34,118 nt of DNA from CADCTB01 sp038231955 (GTDB lineage Bacteria > Actinomycetota > Acidimicrobiia > Acidimicrobiales > AC-14). Below, in pieces: positions 1-6,980 of the stretch. The notes beneath the pieces were generated by a model. That model was not told where the DNA came from. It ran no database searches and was given only the letters and a program-made list of their open reading frames with translations. Position 1 is the stretch's first letter; the number at the start of each line of letters is the position of its first letter. Location of the stretch: positions 1-34,118 of the forward strand of contig JBBSIS010000007.1 in NCBI GenBank assembly GCA_038231955.1. The letters are read 5' to 3'. The translations under genes and the position numbers were made by a program.

Positions 1-195
1 CCGGGGTTTGGAGGCCCCGCCATCTTCGCGCCGGGCCAGACGATGACCCAGGACCAGGCCTTCGATCAGAAGATCTGCTCCGACGGCGCCCGGTGTGCCC
101 AGGCCCCGCCCGGCACCTACACGGTCGCGGTCGATTGGACATTTTCGGGATCTCTGATCGCCGGGTCGAAGACGTTCGTGCTGGTCGCCGCCTAG
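1..195 (+). CDS. C-terminal fragment of an unidentified, probably exported protein
   Basis: The first reading frame is open from the left edge to a TAG at 193-195 and gives 64 residues, so only the C-terminus is present. The fragment has a beta-sandwich look: two cysteines (ICSDGARC), then PPGTYTVAVDW and a hydrophobic final strand ending in FVLVAA. The pattern of a pGtYtv strand followed by a W or F strand resembles the end of secreted Ig-like or BsuPI-type inhibitor domains, but this is only a resemblance. It lies 32 bases upstream of trmD on the same strand. In many actinobacteria rimM precedes trmD, and this is clearly not RimM. Function is not assigned. Confidence 0.55.
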   Translation, partial: PGFGGPAIFAPGQTMTQDQAFDQKICSDGARCAQAPPGTYTVAVDWTFSGSLIAGSKTFVLVAA

Positions 196-227
196 GCACG
201 AAGCCAACCGGTAGACAGTGAGGGCTC

Positions 228-1001
228 ATGGAGATCCACGTCTTCACCGCCCTGCCCCAGATCCTCGAGGCCCCGTTGGCCGCCAGCCTCCTCGGCCGGG
301 CCCGCCAGCGAGGGCTGATCGACGTGGCCATCCATGATCTGCGTGACCACGCCACCGACCGCCACCGTTCCGTCGACGACAGCCCCTTTGGCGGCGGCGC
401 CGGGATGGTGCTGTCGCCCGAACCGGTGTTCCGCGCCGTCGAAGTGGTACAGCCGCCACGGCCGCTGCTGCTGCTCGACCCGGGTGGCCGCCGGTTCGAC
501 CAGGCCATGGCCCTCGAGCTCGCCGCCCGGCCCGGCTTCTCGCTGTTGTGCGGGCGGTACGAGGGCGTTGACGAGCGGGTGCGGGAGCACCTGGTGGACG
601 GCGAGCTTTCCATCGGGGATTATGTGCTGGCGGGTGGGGAGGCGGCCGCCTTCGTGGTGGTGGAGGCCGTGACCCGGCTGGTGCCCGGCGTGATGGGCAA
701 CGAGGCCAGCGCCGGGGAGGAGAGCTTCGTCGACGGGTTGCTGGAGTTCCCGCACTACACCCGACCGGCGGCGTTTCGGGGTTGGGCGGTGCCCGAGGTG
801 CTGCGCTCCGGCGACCACGGTCGCGTGGCCCGCTGGCGACGGGCCCAGTCCCTGGCCCGCACGCTGAGCCGTCGCCCCGACCTGATCGACGCCCGGGGGG
901 GACTGGATCCCGAGGATGAGCGCCTGTTGGAGGAGTTCGGGCCGGGCGAGTACCGTGGGATGTCCCCGGAGTACCCGTCGCAGGAGTCGAGCGCGCCATG
1001 A
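228..1001 (+). CDS. trmD: tRNA (guanine-N1)-methyltransferase TrmD
   Basis: TrmD methylates N1 of G37 in tRNAs using S-adenosylmethionine, which prevents +1 frameshifting. The 257-residue product has the usual family length and starts with MEIHVFT. Family motifs are FGGGAGM (54-60), CGRYEGVDERV (108-118) and SIGDYVLAGGE (128-138), which build the trefoil-knot SAM site, and then FVDGLLEFPHYTRP, with Asp169 at the position of the catalytic aspartate. The ATG at 228 has a modest GAGGG upstream. The stop overlaps the rplS start by four bases (ATGA at 998-1001), so the two are probably translationally coupled. trmD next to rplS is a widely conserved arrangement. Assignment is secure. Confidence 0.97.
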   Translation: MEIHVFTALPQILEAPLAASLLGRARQRGLIDVAIHDLRDHATDRHRSVDDSPFGGGAGMVLSPEPVFRAVEVVQPPRPLLLLDPGGRRFDQAMALELAARPGFSLLCGRYEGVDERVREHLVDGELSIGDYVLAGGEAAAFVVVEAVTRLVPGVMGNEASAGEESFVDGLLEFPHYTRPAAFRGWAVPEVLRSGDHGRVARWRRAQSLARTLSRRPDLIDARGGLDPEDERLLEEFGPGEYRGMSPEYPSQESSAP

Positions 1002-1348
1002 ACCCCACCGATCTGGTCGATCGCGACAGTCTTCGCGACGACATCCCGCGCTTCGGCCCGGGCGACACCCTCAAGGTCCACGTCCGCGTGGTCGAAGGCA
1101 ACCGGGAGCGGGTCCAGGTGTTCCAGGGCGCCGTCATCCGTCGCCAGGGTTCCGGCATCAGGGAAACCTTCACCGTCCGCAAGGTCAGCTTCGGCGTGGG
1201 CGTGGAGCGCACCTTCCCCGTCCACTCGCCCATCGTGTCGCTGATCGAGGTCGTCACCCTGGGTGACGTGCGACGGGCCAAGCTCTACTACCTGCGCGAC
1301 CGGATCGGGAAGAAGGCCAAGATCAAGGAGAAGCGCACCGTACGGTGA
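998..1348 (+). CDS. rplS: 50S ribosomal protein L19
   Basis: L19 sits at the interface of the ribosomal subunits. The 116-residue product has the usual length and the family core: FGPGDTLKVHVRVVEGNRERVQVFQG (about 26-51), the segment GSGIRETFTVRKVSFGVGVERTFPVHSP, and the basic C-terminus LYYLRDRIGKKAKIKEKR. It starts in an ATGA overlap with trmD, and its TGA overlaps the GTG of lepB by four bases (GTGA at 1345-1348). The three genes therefore form one tightly coupled unit. Nothing is unusual about it. Confidence 0.97.
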   Translation: MNPTDLVDRDSLRDDIPRFGPGDTLKVHVRVVEGNRERVQVFQGAVIRRQGSGIRETFTVRKVSFGVGVERTFPVHSPIVSLIEVVTLGDVRRAKLYYLRDRIGKKAKIKEKRTVR

Positions 1349-2025
1349 CCGGCCCGGCCGGCGGCGCGCCCGAGCGAAGTGGAGGTGCCCCGGCGGTGCT
1401 CGACGACGCCGGCCGTCAACCAGCTCGGCCCGAACGGTCGTCGGCCTTCCAGGTCGTGCGCGAGCTCGGCTTCCTGGTTGTCACCGCGGTGGTTATCGCC
1501 GTCGTCGTGAAGAGCTTCGTGGCCCAGGCGTTCTACATCCCGTCGGGGTCGATGCTGCCCCAGCTCCAGATCAACGATCGGGTCGTCGTCTCCAAGCTCG
1601 CCTACCGCCTCCACGATCCGCACCGGGGCGACATCGTGGTCTTCGACGCCCCCGGCGAGAAGGTGCCCGACACCTCGGCGCTGCCGGTACGCGTCGTGCG
1701 GGGCATCGTGCAGTCGATCGGCCTGGCTGCCCCGTCGACCGATGAGTACATCAAGCGGGTGATCGCCCTACCCGGTGAGCGGGTGGAGGGCCATGACGGC
1801 AGGATCCTCGTCGACGGCCGCAGGCTGACCGAGCCCTACCTGCCGGCGGGCGTGGTGACCAGCGAGTTCGCCGCCGTGGTGGTGCCCCCGGGCGACCTGT
1901 GGGTGATGGGCGACAACCGCACCAACTCCGCCGACAGCCGGGTGTTCGGGCCGATCGGGGAGTCGACCGTGGTGGGGCGCGCCTTCGTGCGGCTCTGGCC
2001 GTTCGATCACGTCTCCTTCCTGTAG
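1345..2025 (+). CDS. lepB: Type I signal peptidase LepB
   Basis: Signal peptidase I removes signal peptides from secreted proteins at the outer face of the membrane. The 226-residue product has a Pro/Ala-rich cytoplasmic start, one membrane segment at about 41-62, then FYIPSGSMLPQL with the nucleophile Ser69. The YIKRVIALPGE motif supplies the general-base Lys137, and the C-terminal MGDNRTNSADSRVFGPI box is also present. The GTG start is coupled to the rplS stop. In Streptomyces and mycobacteria rnhB usually follows lepB in this neighbourhood. Here the next gene is DUF2469 and no rnhB is present. One membrane segment makes this the short form of the enzyme. Confidence 0.96.
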   Translation: MTGPAGGAPERSGGAPAVLDDAGRQPARPERSSAFQVVRELGFLVVTAVVIAVVVKSFVAQAFYIPSGSMLPQLQINDRVVVSKLAYRLHDPHRGDIVVFDAPGEKVPDTSALPVRVVRGIVQSIGLAAPSTDEYIKRVIALPGERVEGHDGRILVDGRRLTEPYLPAGVVTSEFAAVVVPPGDLWVMGDNRTNSADSRVFGPIGESTVVGRAFVRLWPFDHVSFL

Positions 2026-2060
2026 ATCCCTCGGCCGGTCGGACCGCGCCTGATCGGTCG

Positions 2061-2073
2061 TAGACTGGTGGCC
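2061..2073 (+). promoter_or_regulatory. Candidate leaderless promoter (-10 TAGACT) upstream of DUF2469
   Basis: TAGACT at 2061-2066 fits the TANNNT -10 consensus and ends seven bases before an ATG at 2074. Transcription would start at or next to that ATG, leaving no leader. No clear -35 hexamer was seen. Several other operon heads in the window have the same geometry. Confidence 0.45.
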
Positions 2074-2127
2074 ATGACCGACGCAGCATCATGTGCCCCA
2101 GGGCGAGAGCGAGCCGTCGATGAGTGA
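2074..2127 (+). CDS. Candidate leaderless upstream ORF of 17 codons overlapping the DUF2469 start
   Basis: The ATG at 2074 opens a 17-codon frame (MTDAASCAPGRERAVDE) that ends with TGA at 2125-2127, in a different frame from the downstream gene. It overlaps the DUF2469 start at 2120-2122 by eight bases, so ribosomes finishing this peptide would terminate right on the next start. The Shine-Dalgarno signal before 2120 is weak, which fits coupling. The ORF is inferred only from the promoter spacing. It could be a chance frame, with the transcript simply starting near 2074. Confidence 0.3.
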   Translation: MTDAASCAPGRERAVDE

Positions 2128-2440
2128 AGAGGATCTCGAGCGCTACGAAACCGAGATGGAGCTCCAGCTCTACAAGGAGTACCGCGACGTTTTGCCCCTC
2201 TTCGGCTACGTCGTCGAGACCGAGCGCCGCTTCTACCTGGCCAACGCCGTCGACATGCACCAGCGTGGCGATGTCGAAGGGGCCGATGGCGCCGGCGGCG
2301 GCCGCAGCCACCTCGAACTGGAGCTACGCGACGCCTGGGTATGGGACATCTACCGGCCCGGCCCGGCCCGGTTCGTGTCGTCGGTGCGCATCGTGACGTT
2401 CAAGGACGTCAACATCGAGAAGATCCGCAGCGATACGTGA
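2120..2440 (+). CDS. DUF2469 family protein
   Basis: This 106-residue acidic protein belongs to the actinobacterial DUF2469 family, recognised by the near-invariant start MSEEDLERYETEMELQLYKE and the core YVVETERRFYLANAVD. It continues with a W-x-W pair (DAWVWDIYRP) and ends in VTFKDVNIEKI. The ATG at 2120 is chosen because family members begin at MS-EDLE. A GTG at 2093 would add nine unsupported residues. The family has no established biochemical function. It is commonly found between lepB/rnhB and yraN, as here. A possible upstream ORF overlaps its start. Confidence 0.9.
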   Translation: MSEEDLERYETEMELQLYKEYRDVLPLFGYVVETERRFYLANAVDMHQRGDVEGADGAGGGRSHLELELRDAWVWDIYRPGPARFVSSVRIVTFKDVNIEKIRSDT

Positions 2441-2467
2441 TCCTGCCGTAGTGACCGGGAGGGCCAG

Positions 2468-2812
2468 GTGACCCAGGCCCGCCGGGCGCTCGGAGCCCGC
2501 GGCGAAGAGGCGGTGGCGGTGTGGTACGTCGAGCGCGGCTACGAGGTTCTGGCCCGGAACTGGCGCTGCCGGGCCGGTGAGCTCGACCTGGTCCTGCGCC
2601 GGGGCCAGACGTTGGTGTTCTGCGAGGTCAAGACCCGCTCGTCGGACGCCTTCGGCGCGCCGGTGGAGGCGATCACCCGGGACAAGCAGCGCCGCCTGCG
2701 CCATCTGGCCACGCGCTGGTTGGAGGGCGCCCCCATGCGCCCCGCCGGCATCCGCTTCGACGTGGCCTCGGTGTTGGCCGGCGAGATCGAGGTGCTGGAG
2801 GGAGCGTTCTAG
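2468..2812 (+). CDS. yraN: UPF0102 (YraN) family nuclease-fold protein
   Basis: The 114-residue product has the usual family length. YraN proteins share the restriction-endonuclease-like fold. The sequence shows the N-terminal helix GARGEEAVAVWYVERGYEVLARN, then GELDLV (37-42) and EVKTR (53-57), which supply the acidic and lysine residues of a PD-(D/E)xK-type site. An in vivo role is not established; a link to DNA processing is suggested by frequent linkage to dprA and comM, which also lie downstream here. The GTG start at 2468 is preceded by a GGGAGGG-type Shine-Dalgarno. The gene ends 28 bases before the convergent RDD gene. Confidence 0.92.
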   Translation: MTQARRALGARGEEAVAVWYVERGYEVLARNWRCRAGELDLVLRRGQTLVFCEVKTRSSDAFGAPVEAITRDKQRRLRHLATRWLEGAPMRPAGIRFDVASVLAGEIEVLEGAF

Positions 2813-2839
2813 CGATCAGGTCAGAGTGGGCCTTCGTCC

Positions 2840-3310
2840 TCAGACGCCGTTGGCGACGACCAGGGTGTCGGCGGCCATGTCGTGGACGCCTTGGCGCTTC
2901 ATCGTCCACAGGAGCGGCAGCAGGAACACGAGCGAGAGCAGCCCGCCGACGAAGGGGATCCAGCCGACGACCCAGAAGATGCCCCAGCGGATGAGGGCGC
3001 GCACCCACCCGGGTCGGCTCAGATCCTTGGCCGAGACCACCCGGATGCCGGTGACCAGCTTGCCGACCGTCCGTCCCCAGACCGCTACCCCTACGACCTG
3101 GTAGACGGCTGTCAGCAGACCGACCACCACCAGCGACCACCGTCCTGAGGTGACGAGACGGTCGGTGGCCGGGTCGATGTGCCACGTCGACGCAAAGATG
3201 ATGCCGATCGGGATGCTGAGCAGGATGCCATCGATGAGGGCGGCGCCCAGGCGGCGCCAGGGCGAGGCCAGATCGTCGCGGGTGATCGTGGGAGCAGGGA
3301 GAACGCTCAC
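2840..3310 (-). CDS. RDD family integral membrane protein
   Basis: The 156-residue product starts at a GTG (3310), with AAAGG about nine bases upstream on the minus strand. It matches the RDD family: Arg20 in the RRLGA stretch and Asp27 in LIDGIL on the first membrane helix (about 22-40), a second helix at about 58-77, the segment GRTVGKLVTGIRVV (79-92), and a third helix at about 107-137. It closes with the family signature GVHDMAADTLVV (141-152). RDD proteins have been linked to ion or small-solute transport, but most lack a known substrate. It follows rpiB on the same strand, about 100 bases away, and could be co-transcribed. Confidence 0.88.
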   Translation of the reverse strand: MSVLPAPTITRDDLASPWRRLGAALIDGILLSIPIGIIFASTWHIDPATDRLVTSGRWSLVVVGLLTAVYQVVGVAVWGRTVGKLVTGIRVVSAKDLSRPGWVRALIRWGIFWVVGWIPFVGGLLSLVFLLPLLWTMKRQGVHDMAADTLVVANGV

Positions 3311-3416
3311 TGTCCCGCCTTTCCGTCGAGGGCGCGAGTGTGCGCCAGCAACGTTGTCGACCGGTCCGGCCCCTACCTTGAGCGTTGACCACCAGGCCGC
3401 TCGGGTGGCCGAGGGC

Positions 3417-3887
3417 CTACGCCGGAGGCGCCGCCCCCTTCTCGCACTCCTGCGCCTCGATGGCGGCCAGCTGTTCGATGCGGGCCTGGTGACGGCCGCC
3501 CTCGAACTCGGTGGAGAGGAAGAGGTCGACAATGCGCAGGGCGTAGGCGTCGGCCAGCACCCGGGCCCCGAAGGCGACGACGTTGGCATCGTTGTGCTGG
3601 CGGGCCAAGCGGGCGGTGAACTCGTCGTGGCAGAGGGCGGCCCGTACGCCGTTGACCTTGTTGGCCGCGATCTGCTCGCCCTGGCCGCTCCCGCCGATGA
3701 CGATGCCGACCTCGGCCAGCCCGTCGACCACCGCCCGCCCGGCGGCGGCGCAGAACGGCGGGTAGTCGACCGAGTCCTCGGAGCCGGTGCCGAAGTCGAC
3801 GATCTCGTGACCGGAGTCGGCCAGGTGGGCGGCAACGATGGTCTTGAGCCGGTAGCCGGCGTGGTCGGCGGCGATGGCGATCTTCAC
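3417..3887 (-). CDS. rpiB: Ribose-5-phosphate isomerase B
   Basis: RpiB interconverts ribose 5-phosphate and ribulose 5-phosphate in the pentose phosphate pathway. The 156-residue product starts MKIAIAADHAGY, with the Asp8-His9 pair, and has the phosphate-loop region GIVIGGSGQGEQIAANKVNGVRAAL (61-85). Glu71 in GSGQGE occupies the place of the catalytic glutamate of the Mycobacterium tuberculosis enzyme, where enterobacterial RpiB has a cysteine. His98 in RQHNDANVV is also conserved. The GTG at 3887 has GAGGAA about seven bases upstream. A tandem-repeat tract and a small membrane-peptide gene precede it on the same strand and may share its transcript. Confidence 0.96.
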   Translation of the reverse strand: MKIAIAADHAGYRLKTIVAAHLADSGHEIVDFGTGSEDSVDYPPFCAAAGRAVVDGLAEVGIVIGGSGQGEQIAANKVNGVRAALCHDEFTARLARQHNDANVVAFGARVLADAYALRIVDLFLSTEFEGGRHQARIEQLAAIEAQECEKGAAPPA

Positions 3888-3900
3888 AGGCTGCTTCCTC

Positions 3901-3984
3901 TCATCGGGCCAGGCCTCTCGCCAGGGGTCTCGGGGTCGCCAGGGTCATCGGGGTCGCCAGGGTCATCGGGGTCGTCAGGGTCAC
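3901..3984 (-). other. Repeat-encoded 27-codon micro-ORF upstream of rpiB
   Basis: Starting at a GTG (3984), the repeats encode MTLTTP-MTLATP-MTLATP followed by RPLARGLAR and a TGA at 3901-3903, just upstream of the rpiB Shine-Dalgarno. Two six-codon frames (MTLTTP, starts at 4018 and 4001) precede it. Each is linked to the next by an ATGA or GTGA overlap, beginning on the stop of the 37-residue membrane gene. Translation is unproven. The chain may be a by-product of the repeat unit. Confidence 0.25.
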
Positions 3985-4017
3985 GGGGTCGTCAGGGTCA
4001 CGGGGTCGTCAGGGTCA
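3930..4017 (-). repeat. Five-copy 17/18-bp tandem repeat
   Basis: Read on the minus strand, the unit TGACCCTGACGACCCCG(A) occurs five times in direct succession. Two 17-base copies are followed by three 18-base copies, the last two with CTGGCG in place of CTGACG, and then a decayed half-unit continues to about 3917. The tract lies between the small membrane gene and rpiB. The array has no spacers, so it is not a CRISPR array. Copy number could vary between strains. Confidence 0.85.
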
Positions 4018-4128
4018 TCTGGGGAGGGCGGCCCAGATCAGCAGCACGGCGACCACGACGAAGGCGGCGGCGACGAAGAGGTAGTCGGTCGGGCGACGGC
4101 GCTGCTGCCGGAACGGGTTGAGGCCCAC
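4015..4128 (-). CDS. Small single-pass membrane protein (37 residues)
   Basis: A GTG at 4128 opens a 37-residue frame ending in TGA at 4015-4017. The product has a positively charged start (GLNPFRQQRRRPTD) followed by one strongly hydrophobic helix of about 20 residues (YLFVAAAFVVVAVLLIWAAL) and a short PR tail. It would insert with the basic N-terminus in the cytoplasm. This composition in an otherwise unassigned stretch, together with a -10-like CAGTAT seven bases upstream and a TTGGAG 18 bases before that, supports a real gene. No family is recognised. It precedes rpiB on the same strand and runs divergently from comM. Confidence 0.6.
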   Translation of the reverse strand: MGLNPFRQQRRRPTDYLFVAAAFVVVAVLLIWAALPR

Positions 4129-4165
4129 GGCGGCAATACTGTCCCACCATCCCGATATGCTCCAA
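4129..4165 (-). promoter_or_regulatory. Candidate leaderless promoter for the 37-residue membrane gene
   Basis: On the minus strand, TTGGAG (4165-4160) and CAGTAT (4141-4136) are separated by 18 bases, and CAGTAT ends seven bases before the GTG at 4128. No Shine-Dalgarno sequence is present, so a leaderless start is likely. The same interval must also hold the comM promoter on the other strand. Confidence 0.4.
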
Positions 4166-4232
4166 CTTGCTCGCTCGAGTGGCCGGCGGTACGGCCCTCT
4201 CCTCAGGTTCTGTGTGTGTGAGGAGGAAGCCG

Positions 4233-5747
4233 GTGACCGCCATCATCCCGTCCGCCACCCTGCTCGGCGTCGACGGCACGTCGGTTTCGGTGGAGGTGCA
4301 CCTGTCGAACGGGCTGCCGTCGTACACCGTTGTCGGCCTGCCTGATGCGCCGTGCCGTGAGTCGCGCGACCGCGTCCGGGCCGCCTTGCTGTCGAGCGGC
4401 TTCAAGTGGTCGCTGAAGCGGGTGACGGTCAACCTGGCGCCGTCCGGCCTGCGCAAGGGCGGGCCCGGCCTCGACCTGCCCATCGCCATCGGGCTGCTGG
4501 TGGAGGCGGGTGAGCTGGAGCCCGAGGCGGTGGCCGGGTGCGGCTTCGTCGGGGAGCTGGGCCTCGATGGCTCCATCCGGCGGGTCACCGGCGTCGTGCC
4601 CCTGGTCGCGGCGATCTGTTCCCGGGTCGTCGTCGTCCCCCCGGAGTGCTTCGCCGAAGCGGCCGTCGTCGGCCGCCACAAGGTCCGGGTCGCCGCCACC
4701 GTGGCGGAGCTGGTCGCGGCCCTACGGGGCCACGGCCCGTGGCCCGACCCGCCGGTGGTCGCCCCCGGCCCGATCGCCGCCACCGAGGGGCCGGACCTGG
4801 CCGACGTCCGGGGCCAGGCGGTCGGGCGCCTGGCCGTGGAGGTGAGTGCGGCGGGCGGGCACCATCTGCTGTTGTCCGGGCCGCCCGGCGCGGGCAAGAC
4901 CATGCTGGCTCGGCGCCTACCCGGACTGCTGCCCGCCCTCGACGGCGACGATGCCCTCACCGCCACCCGCATCCATTCGGCGGCGGGCGTGGCCCTTCCC
5001 GCCGGCGGGCTGGTGGTGCGCCCGCCGTTCCGTGCCCCGCACCATGGCGCGTCGGCGGTAGCCCTGATCGGGGGCGGGTCGGGGTACATGCGCCCCGGAG
5101 AGATTTCGTTGTCCCACTGTGGCGTCCTCTTCCTCGACGAGATGTCCGAGTTCCCGACCGCCGTGCTCGACGCCCTGCGCCAGCCCGTCGAGGAGGGGAT
5201 GGTGCGGGTGTGCCGGGCCCGGGCCAGCGTGAGCTACCCCGCCCGGTTCCTGCTGGTGGGAGCGACCAACCCCTGCCCATGCGGGGCGGGAGGCCCGGAC
5301 GCGTCCTGCCGGTGTTCGGCGGCGGCGCGCAGCCGGTACCACCGCCGGCTGTCGGGCCCGCTGCTCGACCGGTTCGACCTGCGGGTCATCGTTTCCCGGC
5401 CCGACGCAGGGGCGGTCCTCGGCGGATCCCCGGGTGAGGCGACCGGGCCGGTGGCGGCCCGCGTCGCCGTTGCCCGAGAGCTGGCCTGCGCTCGGGGTAT
5501 CCGTTGCAACGCCGAGCTGCCCGGGCCGCTCCTCGACCGGTTGGCGCCGTTGTCGACCGGCGCCGGCCTGCTGCTCGAGCAACGCCTGCGCTCGGGTCTG
5601 CTGAGCGCGCGCGGCCTCCATCGGGTGCGCAGGGTGGCCCGCACCATCGCCGACCTGGCCGAAAAGCCCGGGCCGGTCGGTGAGGACCACATCTGCCTGG
5701 CCCTGAGCCTACGGGCCGATCTCCTGGCGGCCGAGGCGGCGGCGTGA
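4233..5747 (+). CDS. comM: ComM/YifB family Mg-chelatase-like AAA+ ATPase
   Basis: ComM is a hexameric AAA+ helicase that promotes branch migration during integration of incoming DNA in natural transformation. The 504-residue product starts at the GTG at 4233, six bases after a strong AGGAGG (4221-4226). The N-terminal Lon-like fold (about 1-180) shows LSNGLPSYTVVGLPDAPCRESRDRVRAAL. The ATPase core has Walker A GPPGAGKT (about 216-223), the GEISLSHCGVLFLDEMSEF Walker B region (about 290-308), and a cysteine-rich NPCPCGAGGPDASCRCS stretch. A C-terminal Mg-chelatase domain follows. Its stop overlaps the dprA start (GTGA), consistent with a joint role in handling single-stranded DNA. A GTG or ATG further upstream would only add unconserved residues. 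Confidence 0.95.
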   Translation: MTAIIPSATLLGVDGTSVSVEVHLSNGLPSYTVVGLPDAPCRESRDRVRAALLSSGFKWSLKRVTVNLAPSGLRKGGPGLDLPIAIGLLVEAGELEPEAVAGCGFVGELGLDGSIRRVTGVVPLVAAICSRVVVVPPECFAEAAVVGRHKVRVAATVAELVAALRGHGPWPDPPVVAPGPIAATEGPDLADVRGQAVGRLAVEVSAAGGHHLLLSGPPGAGKTMLARRLPGLLPALDGDDALTATRIHSAAGVALPAGGLVVRPPFRAPHHGASAVALIGGGSGYMRPGEISLSHCGVLFLDEMSEFPTAVLDALRQPVEEGMVRVCRARASVSYPARFLLVGATNPCPCGAGGPDASCRCSAAARSRYHRRLSGPLLDRFDLRVIVSRPDAGAVLGGSPGEATGPVAARVAVARELACARGIRCNAELPGPLLDRLAPLSTGAGLLLEQRLRSGLLSARGLHRVRRVARTIADLAEKPGPVGEDHICLALSLRADLLAAEAAA

Positions 5748-6961
5748 GCGCGCCGTCGGGTGTCGATCGGCCGGCGGAGGACCGAAGCGTCGCGGAGGAT
5801 CGCGGCGCGGTGATCAGCCCGCCTCCCGGCCCCGGGCTGCCGGCCGAGGCGTGGGTGGCTGCGCTCGCCGGGTTGCCGGCCATGAGGCCGGCACGCTTAC
5901 GCGCCGTGCTGGCGGCGGCAGACCCGGCCGAGGCGTGGGCGAAGGTGGCGGCCGGAGCGGCCTCCGCTCTGGTCGGCGTGGCCGACGCGTGCCGGCCCGA
6001 TCCCGTAGGCGTCGCCCGTCTGTGGGCGGCGGCGGCCGGCCGGGTCTCCGTCGCCGGTACCTGGGCCGCCTACTGTCGGGCCGGCGTGACCGTCGCCCTC
6101 CCGGGTCGGCCGGGATACCCGCCGGAGCTGGTCGTCGACCCCGATCCGCCTGCGCTGCTCCTCTCCCTCGGTGACCCCAGGGCACTCGATGGTCGCCGGG
6201 TGGCCATCGTCGGCGCCCGCCGGTGTACCCGCTACGGGCGCGACGTCGCCTACGAGCTGGGCCGGGACCTGGCCGCGGCGGGCGTGCGGGTCGTCTCCGG
6301 CCTGGCTCTGGGTGTCGACGGCGCAGCCCACGCCGGTGCCCTGTCGGTCGGCGGGGCACCGCCGGTGGCCGTCGTCGGCAGCGGGCCCGATGTCGTCTAT
6401 CCCGCAGCCCATGGCGGTCTGTGGAGGCAGGTGGCGACTGCGGGGCTCTTGCTCAGCGAGGCCCCGCTGGGTGCCCGTCCGGAGCCGTGGCGGTTCCCGG
6501 CGCGCAACCGGATCATCGCCGCCCTGGCCGAGGTCGTGGTGGTGGTGGAATCAACTGAGAAGGGCGGTTCCCGCCACACCGTCGAGGCCGCCGAGGTTCG
6601 AGACCGACAGGTGATGGCCGTGCCCGGTTCAGTTCGCAGTGCGCTCTCCGGCTACCCCAACAGCTTGCTCGCCGACGGTTGCCACCCCGTCCGCGACGCG
6701 CTCGACGTGCTGGTCGCCCTGGGCCTGTCGAGCGCGAGAGGCCTGTCGGTCACGGCTGCGCCCGAGCGCCGCCTCCCGCCGAACACGGAGTCCCTGGCAT
6801 TGCTCGACGCCATGGGCTGGGAACCGGCCACGTTCGACGACCTCTGTGCCCGCACGGGCTGCCCTCCGGGTCAGGTCAGCGTGGCCCTGGCTGGGCTCCA
6901 GGGCGCCGGGTGGGTAGCGGAGCGCACCGGCTGGTGGGAGCGTGTCGCCGATCGGCGGTAG
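5744..6961 (+). CDS. dprA: DNA-processing protein DprA
   Basis: DprA binds incoming single-stranded DNA and loads RecA during transformation. The 405-residue product has a SAM-like N-terminal region (about 33-110) and the Rossmann-like core with VAIVGARRCTRYG (153-165), SGLALGVDGAAH (185-196), FPARNRIIAAL (251-261) and GSRHTVEAA (275-283). A C-terminal winged-helix domain (about 345-400) follows. The GTG start is coupled to comM by a four-base overlap. Neighbouring comM, yraN and xerC make this a DNA-metabolism cluster. It ends 19 bases before the convergent toxin gene, with no obvious terminator between them. Confidence 0.95.
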   Translation: MSAPSGVDRPAEDRSVAEDRGAVISPPPGPGLPAEAWVAALAGLPAMRPARLRAVLAAADPAEAWAKVAAGAASALVGVADACRPDPVGVARLWAAAAGRVSVAGTWAAYCRAGVTVALPGRPGYPPELVVDPDPPALLLSLGDPRALDGRRVAIVGARRCTRYGRDVAYELGRDLAAAGVRVVSGLALGVDGAAHAGALSVGGAPPVAVVGSGPDVVYPAAHGGLWRQVATAGLLLSEAPLGARPEPWRFPARNRIIAALAEVVVVVESTEKGGSRHTVEAAEVRDRQVMAVPGSVRSALSGYPNSLLADGCHPVRDALDVLVALGLSSARGLSVTAAPERRLPPNTESLALLDAMGWEPATFDDLCARTGCPPGQVSVALAGLQGAGWVAERTGWWERVADRR

Positions 6962-6980
6962 GGCGGTTCGCCGGTTCTGG

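Noticed and set aside
3917..4017. CRISPR array at the tandem repeats upstream of rpiB
   Set aside because: The units are directly adjacent with no spacers, and no cas genes are nearby.
3150..4121. A 323-codon plus-strand frame opposite RDD-rpiB
   Set aside because: It is antisense to the well-supported rpiB and RDD genes, and its SPGSSGSPGSSG tail is just the tandem repeat read on the other strand.
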